Shown here piece by piece: positions 25,180-34,090 of a stretch of DNA of 64,000 nt (position 1 is its first letter; every line of letters starts with the position of its first letter). The notes under the pieces are model-generated. The model had not been told where the DNA came from. It ran no database searches and saw nothing but the letters and a program-made list of their open reading frames with translations. The position numbers and the translations under genes are program-made. Origin of the DNA: Teichococcus aerophilus (GTDB taxonomy: Bacteria; Pseudomonadota; Alphaproteobacteria; Acetobacterales; Acetobacteraceae); NCBI RefSeq assembly GCF_014490485.1, contig NZ_JACTVA010000014.1:30869-94868 (forward strand), read 5' to 3'.

Positions 25180-26046
25180 ATGAGCAATCCCGCAACGGCG
25201 CTGAAGGCCCTGCTGGCCCGTGGCGAGATCGTCATGGCACCCGGCGCGCCGGATTCCCTGACGGCACGGCTGGTGGAGCGCGCGGGCTTCCCCGCCATCT
25301 ACATGACCGGCCTCGGCGCCACCGCCAGCCGGCTCGGCACGCCCGATATCGGCCTGCTCAGCCAGACGGAGATGACGGAGCATGCGCGCAACATGACGCG
25401 TGTCGTCTCCATCCCCGTCATCGCGGATGCGGATACGGGCTATGGCGGCCCCTCCAACATCCACCGCACGGTGCGGGAGTATATCCAGGCCGGGGTCGCC
25501 GCCATCCATCTGGAGGACCAGGTGGCCCCCAAGCGCTGCGGCCAGCTGGCCGGCATCCGGCTGGTGGATGCCGAGGAAAGCGCGCTGCGCCTGCGCTGCG
25601 CCGTCGCGGCACGTGGCGACTCCGACCTGCTGGTCATTGGCCGCACCGACGCCCTGGGCGCCGCCGGCATGGACGAGGCGCTGCGCCGCGCCAGGCTGTA
25701 CCAGGAGACCGGCATCGACCTGGTCTTCGTCGACGGGATCAAGAAGATCGCGGAGATCGAGGCGGTGGCGAAGGCCATCACCGGCCCCAAGGTCGTCTCT
25801 ATCGTCGATGGGACGGAGACGACGGCGCTGACGGCGGCCGAGCTGCAGCAGATGGGCTTCTCCGTGGTGCTCTACGCCGTCAGCACGCTGTTCACTGCCG
25901 CCAAGGCCATCGGCGACACGCTCTCCGAGCTCAAGCGCAGCGGCACGCCCAAGGCTCGTGCGGGCGAGATGATCAGCTACGGCGAGTTCTGCGACATCGT
26001 GGACCTGCCCTTCCATCAGTCCTGGGCCGACCGCTTCGGCGGTTGA
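25180..26046 (+). CDS. Isocitrate lyase/PEP mutase-family C-C or P-C lyase
   Basis: A 288-residue TIM barrel of the isocitrate lyase/PEP mutase superfamily. It resembles 2,3-dimethylmalate lyase, carboxyPEP mutase-like and oxaloacetate hydrolase proteins. The Mg-binding DADTGYGGPSN is present. The catalytic loop reads KRCGQ, where methylisocitrate lyases have KRCGH, so the cysteine is kept but the last residue differs. Overall length and absence of insertions exclude AceA itself. CAGAGGAACGACAGG precedes the ATG. It is preceded by an SDR gene and probably cleaves an alkyl-malate-like or oxaloacetate-like intermediate made by that enzyme; this is inference. Confidence 0.88.
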   Translation: MSNPATALKALLARGEIVMAPGAPDSLTARLVERAGFPAIYMTGLGATASRLGTPDIGLLSQTEMTEHARNMTRVVSIPVIADADTGYGGPSNIHRTVREYIQAGVAAIHLEDQVAPKRCGQLAGIRLVDAEESALRLRCAVAARGDSDLLVIGRTDALGAAGMDEALRRARLYQETGIDLVFVDGIKKIAEIEAVAKAITGPKVVSIVDGTETTALTAAELQQMGFSVVLYAVSTLFTAAKAIGDTLSELKRSGTPKARAGEMISYGEFCDIVDLPFHQSWADRFGG

Positions 26047-26077
26047 TCCGGCGGCGGGAAGCGGCTGACATGCTGGC

Positions 26078-27862
26078 ATGTCGGATCTCTCTTCTCGCCT
26101 CGATACGCTGCTGGCGGCACCCGCCGCCACGGCCCCTTCCTACGCCGCGGACGGCCGGTTGTACTTCCTCTGCGACGCTGGCGGCTCCGCCCAGGTCTGG
26201 GAACTGCCGGCCGATGGCGGCCCGGCCCGGCCCCGCAGCGCCCATCGGGACGCCGTTGCCTTCGTCGCCGGCAGTCCGGCGGATGGCGGCGCCGTCTTCG
26301 GCCGGGACCAGGCAGGGGATGAGCGGGTGCAACTGCACGCCCTGCCGCCGGACGGCGATGCCAGGGCGCTGACCAGCGACCCGCGCACCATCCATGGCTG
26401 GGGCGCCTTCTCCCCGGACGGGCGCTTCGTCGCCTGCACGGCCAATGACCGGGACCCGGCGCATACCGACCCCTGTGTCATCGAACTCGCCAACGGGCGG
26501 ATGACGCGGCTGCTGGAGGTCCAGGGTCCGCACGAGCTGCCCGCCTGGCACCCCGATGGCCGCGCCGTCATCCTCTCAACCGCGCCGGAGAGCTTCCGTA
26601 GCGACCTTCTCCAGGTGCTACTGGAAGGCAGGCAGGCCGCCCCGCTGACGCTGGCGGATGGCGCCTGGCGCCACATGAACCCGCGCTTCCGCAAGGATGG
26701 CAGCGGCTTCTGGCTGCTATGCGACCGGGAGCGGGACTTCCTCGGCGTTGCCTTCCAGGAAGCGACCGGGGAAGCGCCGCGCTTCCTGTTCACGCCGGAA
26801 GCGGATGTCGAGAAGCTGGAAGTCTCGCCTGACCAGACCCGGCTGGCCGTGGTGGTGAATGAAGGCGGCTTTTCACGCCTGTACTTGCTGGATGTGGCGG
26901 GCGAGGTACTGGAACGCTCCACCCACCCCGCAGGCGTCATCACCAAGATCACCTGGCGGCCCGATGGCGGCGCGGTGGCCTTCGACCTTGCCCGCCCGAC
27001 CCATCCCGGCACGCTCTGGCTACACGAAGCCGGCGCCGCCGAGGCGCGCCGCATCTTCGCCGCCGCCGAGGCGCCGGAGGGATTGCGGGATTGGGCCACC
27101 GTCTCCTTCCCCACTTTCGACGGAAGGGACCTCCCCGCCTTTCTCGCCCTGCCGGCCGGGGAGCCCCCGGAAGGGGGATGGCCGGTGCTGGTCTGGGTCC
27201 ATGGCGGCCCGGCGGCACAGGCGCTGCCCAACTGGCGGCCCGACCTGCAGATGATCCTGTCGCTCGGCATCGCCGTGCTGGTGCCCAATGTGCGCGGTTC
27301 CACTGGCTATGGCCGCGCCTATGCCGCGCTGGACGACCGCGAGAAGCGGCCGGACAGCGTGCGGGACCTGGCCGCCGCCCATGCCTGGCTGGCGGCGCAG
27401 GACCGCTTCGACGAAGCGCGCATCGGCATCATGGGGCAGAGCTATGGCGGCTGGATGGTGCTCTCGGCCGTCACGGAGCAACCGCAGCTCTGGGCCGCCG
27501 GCATCGACTATTACGGCATCGCCCGCTGGAAGACCTTCTTCGAGAAGACCGGCCCCTGGCGCATCGGCCACCGCGCCGCCGAGTACGGGGACCCGGTGCG
27601 CGATGCCGCGTTGCTGGAAACGCTCTCCCCGCTCCACAAGGCGGACCGCATCATCTGCCCCATGTTGGTAGCCCAGGGCATGACCGACCCGCGCGTCCCG
27701 CCCCACGAAAGCCAGCAGATCGTCGAAGCCATGCGCCACCGCAACGTGCCCGTCGAATACATGACCTTCGCGGATGAAGGCCACGGCTTCCTCAAGCGCG
27801 ACAACCGCCGCGCGGTCTATCTCGGCGTCGGCAACTTCCTGGCGCGGCATCTGGTTGGCTGA
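26078..27862 (+). CDS. S9-family prolyl oligopeptidase-type peptidase
   Basis: A 594-residue serine peptidase. The N-terminal about 330 residues form a beta-propeller-like region with repeated DG and FSPDG/W-x-PDG turns. The C-terminal alpha/beta hydrolase has the nucleophile Ser455 in GQSYGGW, Asp537 in QGMTDPRVP and His569 in EGHGF, the canonical POP/acylaminoacyl peptidase triad. No signal peptide is seen, so it is cytoplasmic and likely trims small peptides or acylated amino acids. It starts 31 bp after the lyase gene and may be part of the same transcript, although a functional link to organic-acid metabolism is unclear. A paired-hairpin element follows. Confidence 0.92.
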   Translation: MSDLSSRLDTLLAAPAATAPSYAADGRLYFLCDAGGSAQVWELPADGGPARPRSAHRDAVAFVAGSPADGGAVFGRDQAGDERVQLHALPPDGDARALTSDPRTIHGWGAFSPDGRFVACTANDRDPAHTDPCVIELANGRMTRLLEVQGPHELPAWHPDGRAVILSTAPESFRSDLLQVLLEGRQAAPLTLADGAWRHMNPRFRKDGSGFWLLCDRERDFLGVAFQEATGEAPRFLFTPEADVEKLEVSPDQTRLAVVVNEGGFSRLYLLDVAGEVLERSTHPAGVITKITWRPDGGAVAFDLARPTHPGTLWLHEAGAAEARRIFAAAEAPEGLRDWATVSFPTFDGRDLPAFLALPAGEPPEGGWPVLVWVHGGPAAQALPNWRPDLQMILSLGIAVLVPNVRGSTGYGRAYAALDDREKRPDSVRDLAAAHAWLAAQDRFDEARIGIMGQSYGGWMVLSAVTEQPQLWAAGIDYYGIARWKTFFEKTGPWRIGHRAAEYGDPVRDAALLETLSPLHKADRIICPMLVAQGMTDPRVPPHESQQIVEAMRHRNVPVEYMTFADEGHGFLKRDNRRAVYLGVGNFLARHLVG

Positions 27863-27884
27863 ATAGGGAGCGGGAAGGGGAAGC

Positions 27885-28130
27885 TGGGAAGGAACCCCAT
27901 CAAACCTACAGGTTTGATCCTTCTATTCTCTGCAAGGTTGGCGGCGCGCTTTGGGGTGGAGAGCGGACGCCCCTGATGATTGTCATCATCGGCCACAAGG
28001 GCTGAACGCTCAGCCGCCGGAGGCCATAGTCCTCCGGCGCAGCCGTTCTCAGGACTGCCCGCTCAGCAGCCACGCCCAAGAAACTCGAAAAAGAAAAGAA
28101 GAGGTCCGGGGAAGGAATTCCCCGGACTTC
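27885..28130. repeat. Paired-hairpin intergenic element, copy D
   Basis: This copy lies between the convergent peptidase and kinase genes. The left hairpin is ATCAAACC-TACA-GGTTTGAT (27899-27918), a sequence unrelated to the usual CCGGGGAA arm but in the same position before CTTCTATTCTCTGCAAGGTTGGCG. The right hairpin GTCCGGGGAA-GGAA-TTCCCCGGAC (28104-28127) is perfect. The interior contains TGATGATTGTCATCA and CCGGAGG-7nt-CCTCCGG hairpins shared with copy F. Confidence 0.85.
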
Positions 28131-28136
28131 TGCGCT

Positions 28137-29831
28137 TCAGCGGCCCAGCCGCCCCGCAACCGCCTGCATCCACACCAGCACGGCGCTGGCCCCCGCATCG
28201 GGCGCACCTAATGCCCGCTCGCCCAGATAGGCGGCGCGCCCCAGCCGCGGGCGCATGCTGGCGGTGGCCTCGGTGCCGTCCGTGGCGGCCTGCAGCGCAG
28301 CCCGCCACGCATCGGCGGGGGGTTGGCGGGCCTCCACCGCCTGGGCGAACGCGGTCGCGGCGGGGGCCAGCGCATCCACCATGGTGCGATCCCCCGCGCG
28401 GGCGCCGCCCAGCTCGCTGATGGCACTGACGGCCTGCGAGAAGGCTTCGGACCATTGCGCCGCGTCCGGAGTGTTGCCAGGCAGGTGCCGCGCCGCCCGC
28501 AGCAACGCGGTGGCATAAAACGGGCCGGAACTGCCGCCGATGGCACGGCGCATGGCATCGCCCATCGCGGTCAGGGTGGTCGCGGGGGTGGCCCAGGCGG
28601 TGTCCGGCAATGCGCGGATCGCCTCCGCACCCCGCACCATGCTGATGCCAAGGTCGCCATCGCCCGCGCGGCTGTCCAGCGCGGTCAGCGCCGCTTCCTG
28701 GGCGACAAATGCATCGGCGACCGCCAGCGCGGCGGCCTTGAGCGCTGGGGCCAGCAGGCCAGGCGGAATGTCTTCGCGCTGCAAGGCGGGCTGCTGCGCG
28801 GCGGATATCATCTGGCGCGGGCCGACGCGGCCATCACCCGGCCAGGCGGGGGCAGCGCAGGCGGCATCCAGCCGGGCCAGCCGGGCATCGTCGACGCGCA
28901 GCACGGTCAGGGAACAGCCGGGCATCTCCAGCGCGGTCATGAAATTGCCGCTCCAGGCGCGCTCCACCACTAGCCCCTCCGCCCGCAGCGCTTCCAGCGC
29001 CCGCCGGGCGACGATGGCCAGCTCCATCGGCGGCGTGCCGCCCAGGCCGTTCACCAGCAACGCCACCCGCTCACCCTCGCCGAGCCCGGCATCGGCCAGG
29101 ATGGTGCCCAGCAGCTCGTCCACCAGCGCGTCGGCCGGCTGGGCCGGGACGCGGCGCACACCCTGCTCGCCATGAATGCCCAGGCCCAGCTCGATCTCAC
29201 CCTCGCCCAGCGTGAAGCCCGGCTTGCCGGCGGCCGGAACGGTGCAGGAGCCAAGCGCGACGCCCATGCTGCCCAACGCGGCGCTGGTGGCCTCCGCCTC
29301 CGCCACCACGTCGTCCAGCGCCAAGCCGGCGGCCGCGGCGGCACCGGCCACCTTGTGCACCAGCACCGTGCCGGCGATGCCGCGGCGCCGGGCGGGCTCC
29401 ACCGTGTCCCGCAACGCCACGTCGTCGGCCACCACCACCACGCGGGTGGGAATGCCCTCCGCCGTCGCCAGCTCCGCCGCCAGGCCGAAATTCAGCCGGT
29501 CACCCGTGTAGTTCTTCACCACTAGCAGGGCGCCACGCGGCCCTGCGGCGGCACGGATGGCCGCCAGCACCGCATCGACGCTGGGGGAGGTGAACACGTC
29601 CCCCGCCACCGCCGCTGTCAGCATGCCGGCGCCGACATACCCCGCATGGGCCGGCTCATGCCCGCTGCCGCCGCCCGAGATGACGGCGACCGGCCGCGCC
29701 GCCTCCGGCGGCAGCCCGGCCTGGAGAACCACATCCTCATCCTCCAGCAATGCCTGGGCCGGGTGCAGGTCGACCTGCCCCTCCAGCATCTGCCGCACGA
29801 CATGACGAGGATCGTTCACCAGCTTTTTCAT
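28137..29831 (-). CDS. Fused dihydroxyacetone/erythrulose kinase (DhaK-DhaL domains)
   Basis: A 564-residue ATP-dependent kinase. Residues 1-~330 form the DhaK domain: GGGSGHEPAHAGYVG at 53-67, KNYTGDRLNFG with catalytic-site Asp111, and His220 in LGIHGEQG, which binds the substrate carbonyl covalently. After a linker the DhaL ATP domain (about 365-564) shows the Mg-binding DSRAGDGDLGISM motif and GGSSGPFYATALL. The architecture is that of ATP-using DAK/TKFC and four-carbon ketose kinases rather than the PTS-dependent split enzyme. AGGA precedes the ATG. It is divergent from a LysR gene, which may regulate it. The substrate may be dihydroxyacetone or erythrulose. Confidence 0.93.
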   Translation of the reverse strand: MKKLVNDPRHVVRQMLEGQVDLHPAQALLEDEDVVLQAGLPPEAARPVAVISGGGSGHEPAHAGYVGAGMLTAAVAGDVFTSPSVDAVLAAIRAAAGPRGALLVVKNYTGDRLNFGLAAELATAEGIPTRVVVVADDVALRDTVEPARRRGIAGTVLVHKVAGAAAAAGLALDDVVAEAEATSAALGSMGVALGSCTVPAAGKPGFTLGEGEIELGLGIHGEQGVRRVPAQPADALVDELLGTILADAGLGEGERVALLVNGLGGTPPMELAIVARRALEALRAEGLVVERAWSGNFMTALEMPGCSLTVLRVDDARLARLDAACAAPAWPGDGRVGPRQMISAAQQPALQREDIPPGLLAPALKAAALAVADAFVAQEAALTALDSRAGDGDLGISMVRGAEAIRALPDTAWATPATTLTAMGDAMRRAIGGSSGPFYATALLRAARHLPGNTPDAAQWSEAFSQAVSAISELGGARAGDRTMVDALAPAATAFAQAVEARQPPADAWRAALQAATDGTEATASMRPRLGRAAYLGERALGAPDAGASAVLVWMQAVAGRLGR

Positions 29832-29990
29832 TGGGCATTCCTGCTCCCTGCGCAGGCGGCATCAGGAAGGCGGTGCGGGCAAAAAGCAAGCCCGCCTGCT
29901 TTCCGCCCCGCCGCCCCTTGCCTTCGGGGAGTACGGCGAACAAGACAGCGTCGTGCGCCCATACCCCGCCCAAGCCCCGCGCCCCGCGCC

Positions 29991-30899
29991 ATGCTGACCC
30001 TGCGGCAGATCGAGGTGCTGCGGGCGGTGCTGCGTGCCGGTACGCTGGTCGGCGCGGCGAAGCAACTGGGGATCGCCCAACCCACCGTCACCCGCATCGT
30101 CCGGCGGATGGAGGACGTGCTCGGCGTCTCGTTGTTCGACCGCAGCGGCGGCCGGCTGAACCCGACCGACGAAGCCCGCCGCATCCTGGGCGAGATCGAC
30201 CGCGCCTTCGATGCCCTGCGCCTGGCGGTGGACCGGGCTGCGCGCAAGGTCCGCAGCGGGGAAAGCCGCTTCCATGTCGGTGCCTCGCCCAGCCTGGGGC
30301 GGGCGCTGGTGCCGCAGGCGCTGGCCGGGCTGGCGGCGACGCACCCGGAATTGTCGCTGCGGCTGGATGTGCTCTCCGTCAGCCAGGTCGTCGCCTACCT
30401 GACCGATGGGGTGGGGGAGGTGGCGGTGACACTGTTCCCCATCCTCCAGGCCGGCATCCACAGCCACCGCATCGGCACGGTGGATCTGGTGGCGGTGGTG
30501 CCGCGCGGCTGGCCGCAGGCCGCCCGTCGTCTGATCCGGCCAGAGGACCTGCAGGGGCTGCCGCTGGCCGTGTTCGATTCCCCCGTGGTGCATGGGCAGA
30601 TGCTGAATGCCTTCCTGGCGCAGGGCGGCGCCACACCCGGCCGCACGCATCTGGTGCGCTTCGCGGAATCCGCCGCCGCGCTGGCGGAAGCCGGCATGGC
30701 TGTGGCGCTGATCGACGCCTGCAGCGCCATGGCTGTGCGGCATGACCGCGTGGTGCGGTTGCCCACCACCAGCGCGCGGCGCTTCGACATCTATGTCCAC
30801 CGGGTGCTGGACCGCATCCAGGGCCGCTTCATGGCGCCCTTCGAAAGCCTTCTCGCGGAAGGCATTGCCGCGCTAGGTCCCGACGCTTCTATGTCCTGA
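29991..30899 (+). CDS. LysR-family transcriptional regulator
   Basis: A 302-residue LTTR. The N-terminal winged helix reads MLTLRQIEVLRAVLRAGTLVGAAKQLGIAQPTVTRIVRRME (residues 1-41). The periplasmic-binding-protein-like effector domain occupies about 90-290. The start at 29991 is the conserved LTTR start; longer in-frame N-termini read through the divergent kinase promoter. It sits 160 bp from the divergent kinase gene and upstream of a Bug receptor, a zinc dehydrogenase and a small protein, and could control either side. TTCCTG/CAGGAA half-sites (29838-29843, 29863-29868) lie in the shared region but are not a convincing T-N11-A box. Confidence 0.92.
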   Translation: MLTLRQIEVLRAVLRAGTLVGAAKQLGIAQPTVTRIVRRMEDVLGVSLFDRSGGRLNPTDEARRILGEIDRAFDALRLAVDRAARKVRSGESRFHVGASPSLGRALVPQALAGLAATHPELSLRLDVLSVSQVVAYLTDGVGEVAVTLFPILQAGIHSHRIGTVDLVAVVPRGWPQAARRLIRPEDLQGLPLAVFDSPVVHGQMLNAFLAQGGATPGRTHLVRFAESAAALAEAGMAVALIDACSAMAVRHDRVVRLPTTSARRFDIYVHRVLDRIQGRFMAPFESLLAEGIAALGPDASMS

Positions 30900-31007
30900 G
30901 GCTATAGCCGCCGCTGCCATTCGCCGTTGCACCTTTCCCCGAACGGCCTATCCAATGCTGCCACCGGCACCGCCAAGAATGCCAATTATGTCTGGAGGAC
31001 ATCGCTC

Positions 31008-31994
31008 ATGATCACCTTCCCCCGTCTCGGGCGTCGTGCGGCTCTGGGCGCCAGCCTTGGCCTGCTGCTGCCCGCCGCCGCCCGTGCCCAGGGCGCCGCC
31101 TGGCCGACCCGCGCGCCCAGCATCATCGTGCCCTTCGCCGCCGGCGGTGGCGTCGATGTCGCCACCCGCACCGTGGCGGATGCGGCCGGCACCATCCTAG
31201 GCCAGCGCCTGGTCATCGAGAACCGGGGCGGCGGCAGCACCATTCCGGCCACCCAGGCCGTCACCCGCGCGCAGCCGGACGGCTACACCATGCTCGCCGT
31301 GCCGACGACGACGGTGATCAACCCCGCCTTCCGCAACGACATCCCGTATGACTGGAAGACCGAGCTGGTGCCCGTCGGGCTGATCGCCAAGCTGCCCTTC
31401 GTGGTGGTGACCAGCGCCAACTCCCCGGTCAAGACGATGCAGGAACTGGCGGAGGCCACGCGCAAATCCGGCCAGCCGCTGACCTTCGGCTCCGGCGGCA
31501 GCGGCACCGTGGCGCATCTGGCGGGCGAGCTGTTCGGCCTGCGCGCCGGCATCGAGACCCAGCACGTGCCCTACCGGGGCGAGGCCCCGGCGCTGACCGA
31601 CACCATCGGCGGCACGCTGAACGTGATGTTCTGCACCCTGGCCTCCGCCAGCGGCCAGATTCAGAGCGGCACCCTGCGCGCCCTGGCGGTGACCACCGCG
31701 CAGCGCGTGCCCGGCATGCCGGATGTGCCCACCGTGGCCGAGCAGGGCTTCCCTGGCTACGACGTCTCCGCCTGGGTGGCACTGGCCGTGCCGCGCGGCA
31801 CGCCGGCGGCGCCGATCCAGGCGCTGAACCATGCCTTCAATGAGGCGCTGAAGCAGGCCCCGGTGCAGCAGCGCCTGGCCACGCTGGGCGCCGTGCCCGC
31901 CGGCAGCACGCCGGAGGAACTCGCCACCTTCATGGCGGCGGAGGCCACGCTGTGGGCCAAGGTCATCACCGACGCCAAGGTGCGGATGGAATAA
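31008..31994 (+). CDS. Bug/TctC-type tripartite tricarboxylate receptor
   Basis: A 328-residue periplasmic solute-binding protein. The N-terminus (FPRLGRRAALGASLGLLLPAAARA) contains a twin arginine and a hydrophobic core, consistent with Tat or Sec export, with cleavage near ARA-QG. The mature part carries Bug family blocks: IIVPFAAGGGVDVATR, VIENRGGGSTIPATQAV, and LAVTTAQRVPGMPDVPTVAEQGFPGYD. GGAGG lies upstream of the ATG. No TctA or TctB membrane genes are present, so it is an orphan receptor, as is common in this lineage. The following zinc dehydrogenase starts 13 bp later, implying that both act on one carboxylate or sugar acid. Confidence 0.92.
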   Translation: MITFPRLGRRAALGASLGLLLPAAARAQGAAWPTRAPSIIVPFAAGGGVDVATRTVADAAGTILGQRLVIENRGGGSTIPATQAVTRAQPDGYTMLAVPTTTVINPAFRNDIPYDWKTELVPVGLIAKLPFVVVTSANSPVKTMQELAEATRKSGQPLTFGSGGSGTVAHLAGELFGLRAGIETQHVPYRGEAPALTDTIGGTLNVMFCTLASASGQIQSGTLRALAVTTAQRVPGMPDVPTVAEQGFPGYDVSAWVALAVPRGTPAAPIQALNHAFNEALKQAPVQQRLATLGAVPAGSTPEELATFMAAEATLWAKVITDAKVRME

Positions 31995-32007
31995 GGGAAC
32001 TCGCCGC

Positions 32008-33036
32008 ATGCTCGCGCTTCGCAAAACCCAGCCGGCACCGGGCCTCGTGCTCACCGATGTCCCCGAGCCTTCGCCTGCACCGGGCGAAGTGCTGGTGGCG
32101 GTGGAGGCGGCGGGCATCTGCGGCACCGACGTGCATATCGCCGACTGGACGGCCGGCTACGAATCCATGACGGCCGGCATGCCGGTCACCATCGGCCATG
32201 AATTCGCCGGCCGCATCGCGGCGTTGGGCGAGGGGGCGCTGGGCGTCTCGGTTGGCCAGCTGGTGACGGTGCGCCCCTCCACCGTCTGTGGCCGTTGCGC
32301 CGCTTGCACGGCGGGGGACCCTGATGCCTGCACCGGCCGGCGCGGCATCGGCATCGGCCGTGATGGCGCATTCACCCGGCTGGTGCGCGTGCCGGCGCTC
32401 AACTGCGTCGCCGTGCCGCCCAGCCTGGACCCGGAGCTGGCGGCGATGACCGAGCCGCTGAGCGTCTCCCTGCACGCTGTCGACCTGGCGCAAGTGCGGG
32501 CCGGGCAGCGGGTGCTGGTGCTGGGCCCGGGGCCGATCGGCCTGGGCATCGCCATGTTCGCGGCGGCCGCGGGGGCCGAGGTGGTGCTGGCCGGGCATGG
32601 CGATACCACCCGCCTGGCGGTGGCGCGCATGCTGGGGCCCATTCTGGCGCTGGACCTGGCGGGCACGGATCTGCCCACCACCCTGGCCGCCCATGGCCAG
32701 GATGAGCCCTTCCACGCGGTGATCGAGGCTGCCGGCGTAACCAGCGCCGTGCAGGACGGGCTGCTGCGGCTGCGCAAGGGCGGCACCTTCGTCGTTGCCG
32801 GCATCCACGCCCGGCCGGCCCCGATCGACCTGACGCGGCTGGTGCGGATGGAGCAGACCATCCACGGCGCCTACCGCGCCCCCATTGCCGATTGGTCCCG
32901 CGTGCTGGCTTTCATGGCCCGGCATGCCGAGACGGTGCGCTGCATGATCACCCACCGCCTGCCACTGAAGGATGCCCTCGCGGGCATCGAACTTTCCCAC
33001 AAGCGCGAAGCCGGCAAGGTGATCCTGCTGCCATGA
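32008..33036 (+). CDS. Zinc-dependent medium-chain alcohol/polyol dehydrogenase
   Basis: A 342-residue MDR-family enzyme of the sorbitol/threonine dehydrogenase type. The catalytic zinc residues appear as Cys in GICGTDVHI and His-Glu in IGHEFAG. The structural-zinc loop is partial, CGRCAACTAGDPDAC, with the expected cysteines. The NAD(P) motif is VLGPGPIGLGIAMFA. The start is 13 bp after the receptor gene. The stop overlaps the next gene (ATGA), so the three genes form one unit likely controlled by the upstream LysR. The substrate is unknown. Confidence 0.9.
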   Translation: MLALRKTQPAPGLVLTDVPEPSPAPGEVLVAVEAAGICGTDVHIADWTAGYESMTAGMPVTIGHEFAGRIAALGEGALGVSVGQLVTVRPSTVCGRCAACTAGDPDACTGRRGIGIGRDGAFTRLVRVPALNCVAVPPSLDPELAAMTEPLSVSLHAVDLAQVRAGQRVLVLGPGPIGLGIAMFAAAAGAEVVLAGHGDTTRLAVARMLGPILALDLAGTDLPTTLAAHGQDEPFHAVIEAAGVTSAVQDGLLRLRKGGTFVVAGIHARPAPIDLTRLVRMEQTIHGAYRAPIADWSRVLAFMARHAETVRCMITHRLPLKDALAGIELSHKREAGKVILLP

Positions 33037-33728
33037 CCGCCCCGTCTTTCCTGGCGCTGTGGAACGGCGTGCAACCCGGCCGCCAGGACGAGTATGAGAA
33101 CTGGCACAGCACCGAGCACATGCCGGAACGCCTGGGTACGCCCGGCTTTCTGGCCGCCCGCCGCTACCGTGCCGCGACCGGCGACGACTACTTCACCCTC
33201 TATGAGATGGAGACGCTGGCGGCGCTCGATAGCGCTGCCTACGCGGCGCTGATGCACCAGCCCACATCCTGGTCGCTGCGGATGCGGCAGGCCATGACCG
33301 GCTTCCGCCGGCTGCCCTGCCTGCCGGCCTGGCACTGCCGCACGGGCCTGGGCGGTACGTTGGTGACGCTGCGCCTCGACCTGCCTGCGGATGCCGCGCT
33401 CGAAACCCTGCGCCCGATCCTGGAAGAAGCCCTGCACCAGGGGGCCGTCTTCGGTGCCGTGCTCGGCGGCAGCGATGCGGCCGGCAAACCCTATCCGGTC
33501 TTCCCCGACGCCCCGGTGCCAGGGGTGGAATGCCTGCTGCTGCTGGAAGGCAGCGAAGCCGCCGGCCCGCTGGCCCTGGCGCAACGCTGCGCCGCCGCGC
33601 TGGCCCAGGACGCCACGCCACAGATCTGGCGCCTGCTGCAAAGCCTGCGGCGCAGCGAACTCCCCGATCCTACGTTGGCCCGCCAGCCATCGCGAGACGA
33701 TCTGATGCGGCGCTGGCTGCCAGGCTGA
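33033..33728 (+). CDS. EthD-like/dabb-type hypothetical protein
   Basis: A 231-residue protein translationally coupled to the dehydrogenase (ATGA). The first 100 residues resemble EthD or dimeric alpha/beta-barrel proteins: FLALWNGVQPGRQDEYENWHSTEHMPERLGTPGFLAARRY and a FTLYEMETLAAL strand. The second half looks like a divergent repeat of the same fold (LVTLRLDLPAD... VFGAVLGGSDAAG). These small barrels bind or isomerise reactive aldehydes and ketones. Co-expression with a dehydrogenase suggests handling of its product. No catalytic residue can be assigned, and the name rests on resemblance only. Confidence 0.6.
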   Translation: MTAPSFLALWNGVQPGRQDEYENWHSTEHMPERLGTPGFLAARRYRAATGDDYFTLYEMETLAALDSAAYAALMHQPTSWSLRMRQAMTGFRRLPCLPAWHCRTGLGGTLVTLRLDLPADAALETLRPILEEALHQGAVFGAVLGGSDAAGKPYPVFPDAPVPGVECLLLLEGSEAAGPLALAQRCAAALAQDATPQIWRLLQSLRRSELPDPTLARQPSRDDLMRRWLPG

Positions 33729-33758
33729 CGCGTTCATCGTTGCGCGGATGGGGAAGGG

Positions 33759-34083
33759 AAGGCCGGGGAATGAATTCCCCGGACCTCATCTTCTTTTTGT
33801 CAGTTTCGGGCGTGGCTGCAGTGATGTCGGTCCGTGAATGCGTGGCCTTTGCTGGCGCAGTCAGCCGAAGGCCATGCACGCGAGCAGCCAATCATGACAG
33901 TATGCCTTTGCATCAACCTGCAACGGGCACACTCCGATGAGCATCCGTTGAATGTCGATAGGCTGAGCAGGCTGAAGAAGCCTGCAGCGCACTGACAACA
34001 TCATCAAGCTGAGCGCACAGTTCCCAAGCCCCACGCCAAACTCGAAAAAGAAGATGGGGTCCGGGGAATTCCTTCCCCGGGCT
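33759..34083. repeat. Paired-hairpin intergenic element, copy E
   Basis: This is the longest copy, between the convergent EthD-like and FGGY kinase genes. The left hairpin CCGGGGAA-TGAA-TTCCCCGG (33763-33782) is followed by ACCTCATCTTCTTTTTGTCAG and CGGGCGTGGC. The right unit, inverted, has CCACGCCAAACTCGAAAAAGAAGATGGGGT and then CCGGGGAA-TTCC-TTCCCCGG (34061-34080). About 200 bp of interior includes a GCAGGCT-GAAGA-AGCCTGC hairpin. It covers the entire gap; no gene was seen inside. Confidence 0.85.
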
Positions 34084-34090
34084 GCCTGCC

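Noticed and set aside
29832..29990. LysR T-N11-A operator between the kinase and LysR genes
   Set aside because: Only short TTCCTG/CAGGAA half-sites and a GCGGGC hairpin are present; they do not make a convincing LTTR box.
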